Positions 1-5,839 of a stretch of DNA of 64,000 bases are shown here, one piece after another; positions within the stretch are counted from its first letter, which is position 1; every line of letters begins with the position of its first letter. Where the stretch lies: positions 1-64,000 of IMG/VR virus record IMGVR_UViG_3300035703_000043. One strand, written 5' to 3'. Under the pieces are notes generated by a model, which did no database searches, had not been told where the DNA came from, and saw only the letters and a list, made by a program, of their open reading frames with translations. The translations under genes and the position numbers were made by a program. Origin of the DNA: a virus.

Positions 1-2
1 CA

Positions 3-338
3 TTTGATAATTCTTCTTCCCAAGATGTTTGGATATTTACTTCACCAATTAAAACAACTGATGAGATGGAATTTACTTTAGGTAAACCTGGATGTGATAA
101 TAAAATTGCTAAATTGATGGCAGAACAGGGATACATTTTAAAAAATCCAGGAAAACAAATAGTATGTGCTCATTATCATATTTCTGGACATAGAAATTAT
201 AATAATAATGATAGAATTCCTGGTCCATATACTTGCTTAGTGCCAAATGATGATATCAACACAGAGACACAACTTATTGAAATTGATGGTTTTGATGAAC
301 AAGGACGAGCATACATTATACAGAAGGAGAGATCATAA
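3..338 (+). CDS. Glycosyltransferase-like protein, C-terminal part (5' end outside window)
   Basis: The reading frame is open from the first bases, so this is the end of a longer gene; an internal ATG at 66 is not its true start. The visible part carries the pattern LGKPGCDNKIA, then a GY..NPG segment and AHYHISGHRNY. I associate this pattern with the C-terminal region of phage and bacterial glycosyltransferase-like proteins. It ends one base into the following nucleotide-sugar dehydrogenase gene, so the two are probably cotranscribed and may act in the same sugar pathway. The assignment rests on motif memory only; the catalytic N-terminal part cannot be seen. Confidence 0.5.
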   Translation, partial: FDNSSSQDVWIFTSPIKTTDEMEFTLGKPGCDNKIAKLMAEQGYILKNPGKQIVCAHYHISGHRNYNNNDRIPGPYTCLVPNDDINTETQLIEIDGFDEQGRAYIIQKERS

Positions 339-1138
339 TGAAAGTTGGAATAATCGGAAATGGATTTGTTGGTAATGCCATATACCAAAATCTAAAAAAT
401 AAGATTCAAAATTTATTTGTTTTTGATGTTGATGAAAAAAGATCTTTAAATTCTTATGACGAAACTATAAATTCAGATATTGTTTTTGTTTGTCTTCCAA
501 CTCCCATGAAAAATAAAATGGGTGGAGGATGCAATTTATCTTATATTGAATCATTTTTTGATACTCTTCCTAAAAATCTATCTGGAATTTTTGTTATAAA
601 ATCTACTGTTCCTATTGGAACTACCAAAGCATTAATTGAAAAAAGATTAGATTTAAAAATAATTCATAATCCAGAATTCTTAACTGCCAGAAATTCTGTA
701 GAAGATTTTAATAATGCTGATAGAAATATTATTGGTGGAGAAAAAGAATCATCTCGAAAATTAGAAAATTTTTATTTAAACTATTTTCCTCATATCAAAA
801 CTATTTTAGTTTCTTCTGAAGAATCTGAATCAATAAAATACTTTTCTAACACATATCTTTCAATGAAAGTTACTTATTTTAATTTAATGTTTGATTTGTG
901 TGAGAAACTTGGAATTGATTTTGAGAAAGTTAGAAGTGGTGTTTGTTTGGATAAAAGGATTGGTGAATCTCATAGTTTGGTTCCAGGCATTGATGGAGAC
1001 AGGGGATTTGGTGGAACTTGTTTTCCGAAAGATTTGAATGCTCTTAATGAAACTTTTAATGATAACGATTTGAATAGTTCTATATTTTCTGAGATTTGGA
1101 ATTATAACATCAAGATTAGAAAAAATATTGATTGGTAA
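338..1138 (+). CDS. Short UDP-glucose/GDP-mannose 6-dehydrogenase family protein
   Basis: Predicted NAD-dependent nucleotide-sugar dehydrogenase, oxidising the sugar C6 to a carboxylate. It opens with a Rossmann dinucleotide motif (MKVGIIGNGFVG, G7-x-G9-x-x-G12). It has the family segments VCLPTP near residue 52, KSTVPIGTT near 88 and HNPEFL near 110. The active-site block GFGGTCFPKDL lies at 223-233, with the catalytic cysteine at C228 and K231/D232 following. At 266 residues it is far shorter than the usual 390-440: the NAD-binding and central domains are present but the C-terminal UDP-sugar-binding domain is missing. It starts at the last base of the upstream glycosyltransferase-like gene. 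Function as a true dehydrogenase is therefore likely but not certain. Confidence 0.8.
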   Translation: MKVGIIGNGFVGNAIYQNLKNKIQNLFVFDVDEKRSLNSYDETINSDIVFVCLPTPMKNKMGGGCNLSYIESFFDTLPKNLSGIFVIKSTVPIGTTKALIEKRLDLKIIHNPEFLTARNSVEDFNNADRNIIGGEKESSRKLENFYLNYFPHIKTILVSSEESESIKYFSNTYLSMKVTYFNLMFDLCEKLGIDFEKVRSGVCLDKRIGESHSLVPGIDGDRGFGGTCFPKDLNALNETFNDNDLNSSIFSEIWNYNIKIRKNIDW

Positions 1139-1191
1139 ATTTGATTCAGTAAACCCTAACGCAATTAGGTATAAATTACTACTAAAGGGGC

Positions 1192-1220
1192 TTGACCCCT
1201 CTTTATTTTTGCTATATACT
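1192..1220 (+). promoter_or_regulatory. Sigma70-type promoter of the hli cassette
   Basis: TTGACC at 1192-1197 and TATACT at 1215-1220 are separated by exactly 17 bp. Transcription would begin near 1227. That places the ATG at 1227 at the transcript start and argues for the next in-frame ATG, at 1248, as the real hli start. Confidence 0.8.
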
Positions 1221-1247
1221 TTTGTAATGTTTCTTAACAAAACTTAT

Positions 1248-1457
1248 ATGACTGTAACCAAAAATGAATTTGGGCAAATGAATATGTGGGCAAAAGAACC
1301 TTCTATGTATATGACTAAGGAAGATCTTGAGCGTTATGGTATTGAACCTTATGCCGAAAAGGCGGAGAAAATGAATGGACGCTGGGCAATGGTCGGTTTT
1401 ATTGCTGCTATCATTTCTTATGTTGGCACTGGTAAACTCTTCTTCGGTATCTTCTGA
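1248..1457 (+). CDS. hli: High-light-inducible (Hli/Scp) protein
   Basis: A 69-residue single-helix chlorophyll-binding-type protein. The diagnostic helix is AEKMNGRWAMVGFIAAIISY, with the chlorophyll-ligand ExxNGRxAM pattern, near the C-terminus. Family members sit in the thylakoid membrane and protect photosystem II from excess light. Phage copies are thought to help keep photosynthesis running during infection. The N-terminal extension (EFGQMNMWAKEP) is longer than in the second hli at 1704. The start at 1248 is chosen because the predicted transcript begins near 1227. It is the first gene of a four-gene unit that ends at the terminator at 1842, and its stop overlaps the next start as TGATG. 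Confidence 0.9.
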   Translation: MTVTKNEFGQMNMWAKEPSMYMTKEDLERYGIEPYAEKAEKMNGRWAMVGFIAAIISYVGTGKLFFGIF

Positions 1458-1543
1458 TGACTGAATTAATTTTCACCATTACCTCAGTTGCATTTTTTGT
1501 GACTTTGGGTTATGCTGTAGAGAAACTTGCCGAAACTTATTGA
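1457..1543 (+). CDS. Tiny single-pass membrane protein (28 aa)
   Basis: MTELIFTITSVAFFVTLG is followed by YAVEKLAETY: one transmembrane helix with a short charged tail. It overlaps the hli stop (TGATG) and its own stop overlaps the next start in the same way, so it is translationally coupled in the hli cassette. The size and form recall small photosystem or cytochrome b6f subunits, but I do not recognise it as any of them (PsbT, PsbM, PetL, PetM, PetN and PetG do not match from memory). It could interact with the photosynthetic membrane; that is inference from context only. Confidence 0.6.
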   Translation: MTELIFTITSVAFFVTLGYAVEKLAETY

Positions 1544-1707
1544 TGAGTGCTAATATGCTTGGGCAACTGTCTGTTGCTCTTCAAGAACTGGTTGAATCTG
1601 GTGCCTGGGATAATAATGACGAACTTAAAGTCTGTATAGCAGGTACTTTACCAAAAGACAAATTTATCGTTATTCAAAACACTACTAAACGAGGAGAAAA
1701 AAAATGA
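1543..1707 (+). CDS. Small hypothetical protein of the hli cassette (54 aa)
   Basis: A soluble-looking small protein beginning MSANMLGQLSVALQELVESG and ending KRGEKK. It overlaps its upstream neighbour (TGATG) and ends ATGA-overlapped with the second hli. The purine-rich end of the gene (GAGGAG then a run of A) doubles as the ribosome binding site of hli2, which explains the lysine-rich tail. No family recognised. The strict coupling inside the four-gene unit supports it being translated. Confidence 0.6.
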   Translation: MSANMLGQLSVALQELVESGAWDNNDELKVCIAGTLPKDKFIVIQNTTKRGEKK

Positions 1708-1823
1708 AATTCGGATGGACTGAAGAAAACGAAAGACTGAATGGAAGACTGGCGATGCTGGGATTTGTTATTGCCGTAGGAACTTATCTCACTACCGGAC
1801 AGATTATTCCTGGAATTTTTTGA
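1704..1823 (+). CDS. hli: High-light-inducible (Hli/Scp) protein, minimal form
   Basis: A 39-residue Hli protein, little more than the single transmembrane helix with its ENERLNGRLAMLGF chlorophyll-binding signature. It is the shorter of the two hli genes and lacks the N-terminal extension of the copy at 1248. The ribosome binding site GAGGAG lies at 1691-1696 inside the preceding gene. It is the last gene before a rho-independent terminator. Role: photoprotection of the infected cell, as for other phage Hli proteins. Confidence 0.9.
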   Translation: MKFGWTEENERLNGRLAMLGFVIAVGTYLTTGQIIPGIF

Positions 1824-1841
1824 TAATACTTAATATATGTT

Positions 1842-1873
1842 ACTCTGCCTCTAAATAAGGGGCAGAGTTTTTT
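1842..1873 (+). terminator. Rho-independent terminator of hli cassette
   Basis: Eight-base perfect stem ACTCTGCC (1842-1849) with GGCAGAGT (1861-1868), followed by a T run. It closes the unit that begins at the promoter at 1192. Confidence 0.9.
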
Positions 1874-1879
1874 AGTATT

Positions 1880-2044
1880 ATGCCACGAGGACAACTGACT
1901 AAAGATATTATCAAGTGTGAAGTTCTTAAAATAAAATCAAACCTGGATAAAGAGTGGATGGATAAATCTGGGTATGACCCAAAATGGTTAGCACATCAAT
2001 ACCTAAATAAAGTTCTTGATAAAATAGAAGAGTATGGACATTGA
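1880..2044 (+). CDS. Conserved small cyanophage protein (54 aa)
   Basis: Begins MPRGQLTKDIIKCEVLKIK and continues as a charged, mostly helical protein ending KVLDKIEEYGH. The PRGQLTK...VLKIK start is one I associate with a recurrent small protein of T4-like cyanophages; no function is known to me. It lies directly after the hli terminator, with no clear promoter of its own, so it may depend on read-through. Confidence 0.6.
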   Translation: MPRGQLTKDIIKCEVLKIKSNLDKEWMDKSGYDPKWLAHQYLNKVLDKIEEYGH

Positions 2045-2048
2045 AATG

Positions 2049-2056
2049 GATAAATA
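2049..2056 (+). promoter_or_regulatory. T4-like late promoter motif (GATAAATA)
   Basis: One mismatch from the T4 late consensus TATAAATA, ending 25 nt before the ATG at 2082. It fits late expression of the lysis genes. Confidence 0.45.
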
Positions 2057-2081
2057 TCTTCAGTGTCTGTAAATATAAAAA

Positions 2082-2753
2082 ATGACATTAGATCTTCATA
2101 ACTTTTTTAAGTATTATGATGATGGAAATTCGAATCATGTGGCAGCAGTGCAATGGTTAGAGGATAACCTTCCTGCTGAATTCATGGATGACTCGGAAAC
2201 GGAATGGATCGGAATTTTTAGAACTAAACCACCTACACCAGCAGTTCTTGATGTTCCGTATTTCAATCAAGTAGATAATTATAGGGATGCACATAGAACT
2301 TGTAACAGTTCATCATGTGCGATGTGTCTTGCTTTCCTCAAACCAGGAAGCATCAAAGGTGATGATGAATATGTTAAGAAAGTATTTGCGATTGGTGATA
2401 CCACAGACCATGCGGTTCAGACAAAGGTTCTCGCAGGTTATGGTATTAAGTCTCACTTCAGTTATAATCTTTCTTTTGCTGACATTGATAAGAGCCTTGA
2501 TAGAGGTAAACCCGTTGTTATTGGTATTCTCCACCGTGGTTCTTTATCTTCTCCTACTGGTGGTCACATGTGTGTAGTCATCGGTAAGACCCCAGATGGC
2601 AAAGGATATTATATCAACGATCCATATGGTTCTCTAAACGATAACTATACTGGTCCAGTTACGAATGGTAAGAAGACCATTTACACAAAAGCAGTTCTCA
2701 AGCACCGTTGGTGTCCAGGAGGAAATGATGGGTGGGGAAGAATCTTCGACTAA
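2082..2753 (+). CDS. C39-like cysteine peptidase with shared lysin N-terminal module
   Basis: Residues 4-36 form a module (LHNFFKYYD, then AVQWLEDNLP) that is nearly identical to the start of the lysozyme gene at 2852. Residues about 55-223 look like a papain-like C39 family domain. Its parts are VPYFNQVDNYRDAHRTC with a candidate nucleophile at C74 (CNSSSCAM, compare CGPTSLAM), the histidine H162 in GGHMCVVIG, and D180 in INDPYG. Such domains cut peptide bonds, often in peptidoglycan cross-bridges or leader peptides. Placement beside a lysozyme suggests a role in lysis or wall degradation. That role, and the substrate, are inference. Confidence 0.7.
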   Translation: MTLDLHNFFKYYDDGNSNHVAAVQWLEDNLPAEFMDDSETEWIGIFRTKPPTPAVLDVPYFNQVDNYRDAHRTCNSSSCAMCLAFLKPGSIKGDDEYVKKVFAIGDTTDHAVQTKVLAGYGIKSHFSYNLSFADIDKSLDRGKPVVIGILHRGSLSSPTGGHMCVVIGKTPDGKGYYINDPYGSLNDNYTGPVTNGKKTIYTKAVLKHRWCPGGNDGWGRIFD

Positions 2754-2760
2754 TTTCAAA

Positions 2761-2865
2761 ATGAAAATTCTTAAGATTATAAAGTATCTTACAAATCACG
2801 GGAAACATAGAGAAGCAAACGACCTTTATACAAAGTATTTTGGAGGACCAAATGGCAAGAATTGA
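2761..2865 (+). CDS. Small helical protein between the lytic enzymes (34 aa)
   Basis: MKILKIIKYLTNHGKHREAN opens a short basic helical protein that resembles the recurrent LKIA..L...G...EAD type of small phage ORF. It starts 8 bases after the C39-like gene ends and overlaps the lysozyme start by 14 bases; the lysozyme ribosome binding site GGAGG lies inside it. It could be a translated small protein or simply a coupling leader. Function unknown. Confidence 0.45.
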   Translation: MKILKIIKYLTNHGKHREANDLYTKYFGGPNGKN

Positions 2866-3523
2866 TCTACACAACTTCTTCAAGTTTTATGACGAGAAGA
2901 ATCCTAATCACGTTAAAGCAGTTCAGTGGTTAGAAGATAATTTACCAGTCAAGTATCTGGAAGATAATGTTGATTGGGCAGAGATTTATCGGGGAAAAAA
3001 GGGTAATGCGGCACCAGCATCAGGACCATCTGTTGCCGCTCCCGTAGCAGGTGGTGACGATATGCCTATGATGGGCCTTAAATTGATCAAGGAGTTTGAA
3101 GGATGTCATCTAAAGGCATATCCAGATCCTCTCACAGGTGGTCTGCCAATCACAATTGGTTGGGGATCTACTCGCAAGAAAGATGGATCACCTTTCCATA
3201 TGGGTGATACCATTACTCAAGCAGAAGCGGATGAATTACTGATTAGTCAATGTAAGAATCAGTTTCTTCCTTCACTTCGTAAGATCCCACACTGGAATGA
3301 AATGTCAGATGGAAAAAGAGGCGCTCTGCTCAGCTTTGCTTATAACCTTGGTGCCGGTTTTTACGGTGGTGATAACTTTAATACTATTACTAAACGCTTG
3401 AAGAATAAAGAATGGGACTTAGTTCCAGATGCTTTATATCTCTACAGAAACCCTGGTTCAAATGTAGAAGCAGGACTTGCTCGTAGAAGAAAAGCAGAAG
3501 GTGAAGCTTGGAAAAAAAGTTAA
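2852..3523 (+). CDS. Endolysin: GH24 (T4-type) lysozyme with shared N-terminal module
   Basis: Residues 5-37 repeat the module found in the gene at 2082 (LHNFFKFYD, AVQWLEDNLP). An Ala/Pro/Gly linker (about 50-68) follows, then a GH24 muramidase domain from about 74. The catalytic glutamate is E83 in LIKEFEGCHLKAYPDP, with D92 nine residues on. ITIGWGST and the C-terminal ARRRKAEGEAW are typical of this family. It hydrolyses the glycan strand of peptidoglycan at the end of infection. The start at 2852 is preferred over 2840 because GGAGG (2842-2846) is 5 nt upstream. No signal peptide is visible, so release would need a holin; the gene at 3542 is the candidate. Confidence 0.85.
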   Translation: MARIDLHNFFKFYDEKNPNHVKAVQWLEDNLPVKYLEDNVDWAEIYRGKKGNAAPASGPSVAAPVAGGDDMPMMGLKLIKEFEGCHLKAYPDPLTGGLPITIGWGSTRKKDGSPFHMGDTITQAEADELLISQCKNQFLPSLRKIPHWNEMSDGKRGALLSFAYNLGAGFYGGDNFNTITKRLKNKEWDLVPDALYLYRNPGSNVEAGLARRRKAEGEAWKKS

Positions 3524-3541
3524 CCTATCACACTAACTAAA

Positions 3542-3895
3542 ATGGATAAGAAAAAGGAAAATGCTATGGGACAACTTATTCGTGTTGTAATTTTGAGTTG
3601 GAGTGCTGCTCTACTAACTGCCAGCTATGCTGGATTGCTTGCTAAAATGGATCCAACTTTTATTGCAACAGTATTTACTGCATCTGCTGCTACTTTTGGT
3701 ATTAATACTATGAAGAAAGGAGGAGATGATGAAGATGAAAAAAAAGAAGAATCTAAAAGAGAAGATTTTGTAGTTACTCCGCCAGTACCTCCAGAAATTG
3801 AAATATCACCAGAAACTCTTGAATCAAGAGTTGAAGCATTGGAAAGTAAGGTAGAAGAGGGTGAAGGATTTGTTCAACCACGCACAGGAGTATAA
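3542..3895 (+). CDS. Two-helix membrane protein, candidate holin
   Basis: Residues 9-58 hold two hydrophobic segments (QLIRVVILSWSAALLTASYA and FIATVFTASAATFGI) separated by a short loop. They are followed by a strongly acidic and charged cytoplasmic-type tail that ends in a short coiled-coil-like stretch (LESRVEALESKVEEGEG). The position 18 bases after the lysozyme, the size and the topology fit a class II-like holin. No holin family is recognised, so this is inference. M9 is an alternative start. Its stop overlaps the next start (TAATG). Confidence 0.6.
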   Translation: MDKKKENAMGQLIRVVILSWSAALLTASYAGLLAKMDPTFIATVFTASAATFGINTMKKGGDDEDEKKEESKREDFVVTPPVPPEIEISPETLESRVEALESKVEEGEGFVQPRTGV

Positions 3896-4008
3896 TGGCA
3901 AAGTCTGCCAATAAGGGTAAGAAAGGTTCTGCTGGTGGAAAACAACCCAAGCAGAACCAAGGTAATGCGACTGCCAAAAAGGCAAAGAATGGTGGCAAGA
4001 AAAAATGA
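3895..4008 (+). CDS. Lysine-rich small basic protein (37 aa)
   Basis: Composed almost entirely of K, G, N, Q and A: MAKSANKGKKGSAGGKQPKQ and so on, ending NGGKKK. No hydrophobic core, so probably disordered and possibly nucleic-acid-binding. It is coupled at both ends: its ATG overlaps the preceding stop and its stop (ATGA) overlaps the next start. The ending GGKKK is the same as in the unrelated basic protein at 4435. Confidence 0.55.
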   Translation: MAKSANKGKKGSAGGKQPKQNQGNATAKKAKNGGKKK

Positions 4009-4193
4009 TTGAACTATTATTAGTTCTTTTTATTGGAAATTTAATTACTAACATAACAATTGATAATATTGAATGCAACTCAAATTATGTTGGAGATCAA
4101 AATGATGGCGACACAGGAATAATCTACATTTGTAAATATGCCAAGAGAATGGAACACTCCAAAGAGGGAGTGTTGGAACTCCCCAATCCATAA
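4005..4193 (+). CDS. Small protein with N-terminal signal/anchor (62 aa)
   Basis: MIELLLVLFIGNLITNITI is a hydrophobic signal peptide or anchor, followed by a short polar part with two cysteines (C24 and C43) that would face the periplasm. No lipobox is evident. It is ATGA-coupled to the basic protein upstream and overlaps the next gene by 56 bases in another frame. Location near the lysis genes allows a lysis accessory role, but I recognise no family. Confidence 0.5.
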   Translation: MIELLLVLFIGNLITNITIDNIECNSNYVGDQNDGDTGIIYICKYAKRMEHSKEGVLELPNP

Positions 4194-4332
4194 TATACTT
4201 AAAGCCATAGATAATCACACCCGTCTTTATATGGAGACGGGTGATTTTTGGCATGAAGAACAATCTCAGATCTTGAGAAAGTATGTGAAAGATTTAAAAG
4301 TTTGGATTCATAAACAAGAGGGAAAGGAATGA
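4138..4332 (+). CDS. Conserved small cyanophage protein (64 aa), overlapping frame
   Basis: The central and C-terminal part (IHNILKAIDNH, METGDFWHEEQ, LRKYVKDLKVWIHKQEGKE) looks like a conserved helical cyanophage protein of unknown function. Its first 19 codons overlap the end of the gene at 4005 out of frame. If the real start were the internal ATG at 4231, the overlap would vanish, but the conserved-looking helix begins before that point. Two strong hairpins lie inside it (4153-4174 and 4218-4243). It is ATGA-coupled to the next gene. Confidence 0.6.
   Translation: MPREWNTPKRECWNSPIHNILKAIDNHTRLYMETGDFWHEEQSQILRKYVKDLKVWIHKQEGKE
4218..4250 (+). terminator. Terminator-like hairpin inside a coding frame
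   Basis: A nine-base perfect stem CACCCGTCT (4218-4226) with AGACGGGTG (4235-4243) is followed by ATTTTTGG. It has the form of a rho-independent terminator yet lies within the frame at 4138-4332. It might attenuate the long small-gene operon. A second 8-bp hairpin (4153-4160 with 4167-4174) lies just upstream, without a T run. Confidence 0.5.
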
Positions 4333-4442
4333 ATGAATTTCCTTGGGGTGTATTGATTATTCTTGGATGTGGTCTTTCTTTTACTCTTTATGTAATTTAC
4401 TACATATTAAGAATAGCATATTTGGAAATGAAAGATGAGTAA
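4329..4442 (+). CDS. Single-pass membrane protein (37 aa)
   Basis: MNEFPWGVLIILGCGLSFTL leads into a tyrosine-rich end of the helix and a charged tail (RIAYLEMKDE). It has one transmembrane span. It is coupled to the upstream gene (ATGA) and overlaps the start of the next gene by 8 bases. No family recognised; small membrane proteins of this kind are frequent in cyanophage small-gene cassettes. Confidence 0.5.
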   Translation: MNEFPWGVLIILGCGLSFTLYVIYYILRIAYLEMKDE

Positions 4443-4560
4443 AAAATGTAATCCAACATTTGGCAACGGAGATAAAAGAAAAGCAACTGGTCAGTGTCGT
4501 ACAAATAAACAAAAAACGGCATCAAATGCAAGAAAAAATTCAGGAGGAAAGAAAAAATGA
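4435..4560 (+). CDS. Lysine/asparagine-rich small basic protein (41 aa)
   Basis: MSKKCNPTFGNGDKRKATGQ starts a basic, hydrophobe-poor protein with two cysteines, ending NSGGKKK. The final codons are also the ribosome binding site (GGAGG) and start context of the next gene, with which it is ATGA-overlapped. It is the second basic protein in this cassette after the one at 3895. Probably disordered; function unknown. Confidence 0.55.
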   Translation: MSKKCNPTFGNGDKRKATGQCRTNKQKTASNARKNSGGKKK

Positions 4561-4769
4561 AATACTTAGCAATTATTTTATCGACAACAAGTTTGATTAT
4601 TAGTGGAGCACTTGCTTATGGTGCTTACGTAACTTATAAGAAAGCAGAAGCAATTCTAAACAATCCAGAAGAGTTTGTTGGGAAAGTCGTTGAAAATCAA
4701 GTCAATAAAGCATTTGAAAAATTACCTATCCCTAAACTAAATACTGAGAAGTTTAAATTACCATTCTAA
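4557..4769 (+). CDS. Small membrane-anchored protein (70 aa)
   Basis: MKYLAIILSTTSLIISGALA forms a signal anchor. A helical stretch (AYVTYKKAEAILNNPEEFVG) follows, then a polar C-terminus ending in PKLNTEKFKLPF. It has a strong GGAGG ribosome binding site inside the previous gene. It overlaps the thermonuclease start (TAATG), so the two are coupled. No known family identified. Confidence 0.6.
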   Translation: MKYLAIILSTTSLIISGALAYGAYVTYKKAEAILNNPEEFVGKVVENQVNKAFEKLPIPKLNTEKFKLPF

Positions 4770-5173
4770 TGGATAAAGACCCATATATCTACAGAGTAAA
4801 ACAAGTATTAAGAGTAGTTGATGGTGACACAATCGATGCGGACATTGATCTTGGGTTCGATATTTCTCTTACTAAGCGAGTACGCCTTAGTGGTGTTGAT
4901 ACTCCAGAAAGTCGTACAACCGATCTCAAAGAAAAAGCACTCGGATTAGAAGTCAAAGAATGGTTGAAAAAAAATCTTGATGGTAAAAAAAATATTCTCA
5001 TTAAAACGGAACTTCCAGACTCAACTGAAAAGTATGGGAGAATTCTTGGAAGGTTATATGTTGATGATCTATGTCTTAATGATCGTATGATCTCTGAAGG
5101 ATATGCTTGGACTTACGATGGTGGAACAAAGAAGAAAGACTTTGATGAACTGGAGTCTAAGCGTAAGAAGTAA
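4769..5173 (+). CDS. Thermonuclease (staphylococcal nuclease-like, SNase) family protein
   Basis: A 134-residue OB-fold nuclease of the SNase family, calcium-dependent enzymes that cut DNA and RNA. Visible family blocks are VVDGDTIDADIDLGFD (metal-binding aspartates), KRVRLSGVDTPES (catalytic arginine region), and YGRILGRLYVD (second arginine). The late segment MISEGYAW is also typical. No signal peptide is present, so it would act in the cytoplasm, for example in host DNA degradation. It is the last gene of the small-gene operon and converges tail to tail, without spacing, on the minus-strand gene ending at 5174. Confidence 0.88.
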   Translation: MDKDPYIYRVKQVLRVVDGDTIDADIDLGFDISLTKRVRLSGVDTPESRTTDLKEKALGLEVKEWLKKNLDGKKNILIKTELPDSTEKYGRILGRLYVDDLCLNDRMISEGYAWTYDGGTKKKDFDELESKRKK

Positions 5174-5839
5174 TTACTTATCGTGTGCTTTTTTATATTG
5201 GTTTACCTTTTCTTTCTTCCATTCTTTTTTAAGTAATTTGAGATTCTTTTTATCCAATTCTGCCGTAAAATAAAGTTGTAATTCATAGGGGGTAAGATCT
5301 CTATTCAAGAGTTTCTTGCCTCTTATGAATATTTGTTGAACGATAGGTTTCATTTTACCTACCATCCACTCCACCAAAGATTTGCCAACAATAGCCGCAG
5401 CAACAGAAGCAGTAGCAGTGGTGCCAGCAAGAATAACCTGTTCTTTTGGAGGAATTGGAACTTCTCCGATGATTGGTACTTCAATGACGGGCACTCCTAA
5501 ATTCGTATTTGTAGTGGATTGATCGGCAATAACCTGATTATTCTGAGGGGTTTGAATAACTGGGGGCAGTTGGGGGGTAGGGGTAGTATCTGGAAGTCCT
5601 CTGGATTTTTCTTCTTTTTCTTCTTCTTTCTTTTTTTGTTCTGCTCTTACGGCAGCATCAAATTCTTCTTGAGTTGGAACATCAATCACTGGATATTTGA
5701 TTGTTGTATCTGGCATATTGATAATTGGCATATCAACTTCAGGTATTACAGAACGTTCCGTTCTACGAGTAACAGGAGGTTCTATTGTTGGAATAAGAGG
5801 GGGAAGATCACTTCTTATTTGAATTGGTTTGATTTCCAT
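5174..5839 (-). CDS. Conserved proline-rich protein with C-terminal basic domain
   Basis: A 221-residue protein. The N-terminal half is Pro/Ile/Val/Thr-rich with repeated VIDVP, VIEVP-type motifs and an acidic/lysine block (EQKKKEEEKEEKS). A hydrophobic stretch near residues 133-155 (VILAGTTATASVAAAIVGK) could be a membrane or membrane-associated helix. A basic helical C-terminus follows. It overlaps the preceding gene by 32 bases and is the last of four coupled minus-strand genes that otherwise encode secreted proteins. No function recognised. Confidence 0.6.
   Translation of the reverse strand: MEIKPIQIRSDLPPLIPTIEPPVTRRTERSVIPEVDMPIINMPDTTIKYPVIDVPTQEEFDAAVRAEQKKKEEEKEEKSRGLPDTTPTPQLPPVIQTPQNNQVIADQSTTNTNLGVPVIEVPIIGEVPIPPKEQVILAGTTATASVAAAIVGKSLVEWMVGKMKPIVQQIFIRGKKLLNRDLTPYELQLYFTAELDKKNLKLLKKEWKKEKVNQYKKAHDK

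Noticed and set aside
1128-1247. Longer start for the first hli gene
   Set aside because: The upstream part overlaps the dehydrogenase and the promoter; the predicted transcript begins near 1227.
4153-4174. First hairpin as a terminator
   Set aside because: Stem is perfect but no T run follows.
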